From the NCBI GenBank assembly GCA_002405615.1, contig DHMD01000060.1, positions 27,990 through 34,400 of the forward strand: a stretch of DNA of 6,411 nucleotides. Reading direction: 5' to 3'. Positions 5,548 through 6,411 of this stretch are shown here, piece by piece. Below the pieces are notes generated by a model. The model searched no databases and had not been told where the DNA came from. It saw only the letters and a list, made by a program, of their open reading frames with translations. This DNA comes from Christensenella sp. UBA4651. Its GTDB lineage: Bacteria > Bacillota > Clostridia > Christensenellales > UBA1242. A program made the translations under genes and the position numbers. Position 1 is the first letter of the stretch. Each line of letters starts with the position of its first letter.

Positions 5548-5583
5548 ATACGCAGGAAGCATACATTTTATAGGAGTAGTTTT

Positions 5584-6411
5584 ATGGGATTTTCTTCTTG
5601 GTTTAGAAATATATTCAAGAAACCATCGACTCGGGCAATAGAAAAATCTGCTCCGGGCGAGGTTTTGCATCCGCTCAAACTCGGACTTGCATTGAGTGGT
5701 GGTGGTATGTATGGTGCTGCTTATATCGGCGTTTTTCGTGCGTTTGAGGAAGCGGGGCTAAAGTTTGATTATGTCGCAGGCACTTCGGCTGGGTCGCTAT
5801 TTGGTGCGGCTTATTGTGCGGGACTTACACCCAAACAAATGGAGGATATTGCTCTCAATATGCGGGCAAAAGATGTCCTCAGTAGTAAGTTCATTTTTGT
5901 GCCAAACAAGACCGAAAAAATAGAGAGTTTTGTCGAGAGTATTTTGGACGGGAGGAGTTTTGAGGACCTCAAAGTTCCTTTCTGTGCGGTGGCTGTTGAT
6001 GTGATTTCGGGAGAGGAGTTGCACTTGCGGACGGGAAGTTTGAGTAAGTCTGTCGCTGGTTCGTGTGCGTTCCCAGGGGTGTTTACTTCGGTTGACTATC
6101 CGCCATTTAGATTGGTGGACGGCGGCATTATGAATAATATCCCTAGCGATGTCGTTCGTGAAATGGGGGCAGATGTCGTACTGGCTGTCGACCTCAACCC
6201 TAGTCGTGGTTCGGGTACGGATAGCACCAAGTACTTTGACATTCTCAAAGCCTCATTGCGTATTATGACAAAATCAAATTCATATAAGGGCTATGTGTAT
6301 GCAGACCACCTTCTCAAACTTGATTTGTCAGATTACAAGCAATTCAAAATGGAGGGGCTAAAAGAGATGATTCAAATCGGTTACGATATGGCTCGTGCCG
6401 ATATGCCAAGA
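5584..6411 (+). CDS. patatin-like phospholipase (RssA/NTE type), 3' end outside window
   Basis: A serine lipid acyl hydrolase of the patatin family. The frame is open to the window edge (276 codons so far, no stop). The Ser-Asp dyad is visible: S68 in GTSAG (66-70) is the nucleophile, and D179 in VDGG (178-181) is the second catalytic residue. The oxyanion-hole loop is SGGGMYGAAYIGV (38-50); the Arg or Lys usual in GGGxRG is Tyr43 here. The family block with AFPGVF (162-167) and the following NNIP (184-187) are also present. The N-terminus (MGFSSWFRNIFKK) is amphipathic and basic with bulky aromatics, which could touch the membrane surface; there is no signal peptide, so the enzyme is probably cytoplasmic. 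ATG 5584 has AGGAG at 5572-5576. It has its own promoter after a terminator, so it is a separate transcription unit. Substrate is unknown; bacterial members cut phospholipids or other acyl lipids. Confidence 0.93.
   Translation, partial: MGFSSWFRNIFKKPSTRAIEKSAPGEVLHPLKLGLALSGGGMYGAAYIGVFRAFEEAGLKFDYVAGTSAGSLFGAAYCAGLTPKQMEDIALNMRAKDVLSSKFIFVPNKTEKIESFVESILDGRSFEDLKVPFCAVAVDVISGEELHLRTGSLSKSVAGSCAFPGVFTSVDYPPFRLVDGGIMNNIPSDVVREMGADVVLAVDLNPSRGSGTDSTKYFDILKASLRIMTKSNSYKGYVYADHLLKLDLSDYKQFKMEGLKEMIQIGYDMARADMPR

Noticed and set aside
1..6411. CRISPR array, insertion sequence, prophage or toxin-antitoxin genes
   Set aside because: No regularly spaced repeats, transposase, integrase, terminal inverted repeats or target duplications were seen; gene content is housekeeping throughout.

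Overview
The window is a housekeeping stretch from a bacterium of the Firmicutes/Bacillota type, probably an uncultured clostridium-like lineage. The evidence is gene order (gpmI, then secG, rnr, smpB, ssrA), strong GGAGG ribosome binding sites before every gene whose start is in view, AT-rich intergenic DNA with extended -10 promoters, and moderate GC in the genes. No species can be named from the sequence alone. Every supported feature is on the + strand.

Layout: 3-503 is the 3' part of gpmI (cofactor-independent phosphoglycerate mutase). It overlaps by 4 nt a 76-residue two-helix membrane protein of unknown function (500-730). A strong promoter with an A/T tract precedes secG (829-1140), and a hairpin terminator separates secG from rnr (1208-3331, RNase R). 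A second terminator overlaps the end of rnr. smpB (3430-3879) follows, with a promoter-like element pressed against its ribosome binding site. The tmRNA gene ssrA (3892-4289) starts 12 bp after smpB and is one-piece, with CCA encoded. Only 35 bp further on begins a 382-residue membrane-anchored acidic/coiled-coil protein that I do not recognise (4325-5473). It ends at a clear terminator. After a new promoter comes a patatin-like phospholipase (5584 to the window end, incomplete).

How it fits together: rnr, smpB and ssrA make up the trans-translation and mRNA-clearance set. SmpB and tmRNA free stalled ribosomes and tag the unfinished protein, and RNase R degrades the faulty mRNA. SecG belongs to the protein export channel, and gpmI to glycolysis.

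Most worth a second look: the tmRNA tag reads ADKQNTSFMPTNFGAAYAY. It is long and ends in Ala-Tyr-Ala-Tyr rather than the usual Leu-Ala-Ala, which suggests a changed protease for tagged proteins. Also notable are the tight packing of ssrA between two protein genes with no terminator after it, the unknown coiled-coil protein directly downstream with a duplicated DFD motif, an RNase R lacking the basic tail, and the absence of eno from its common place between gpmI and secG.
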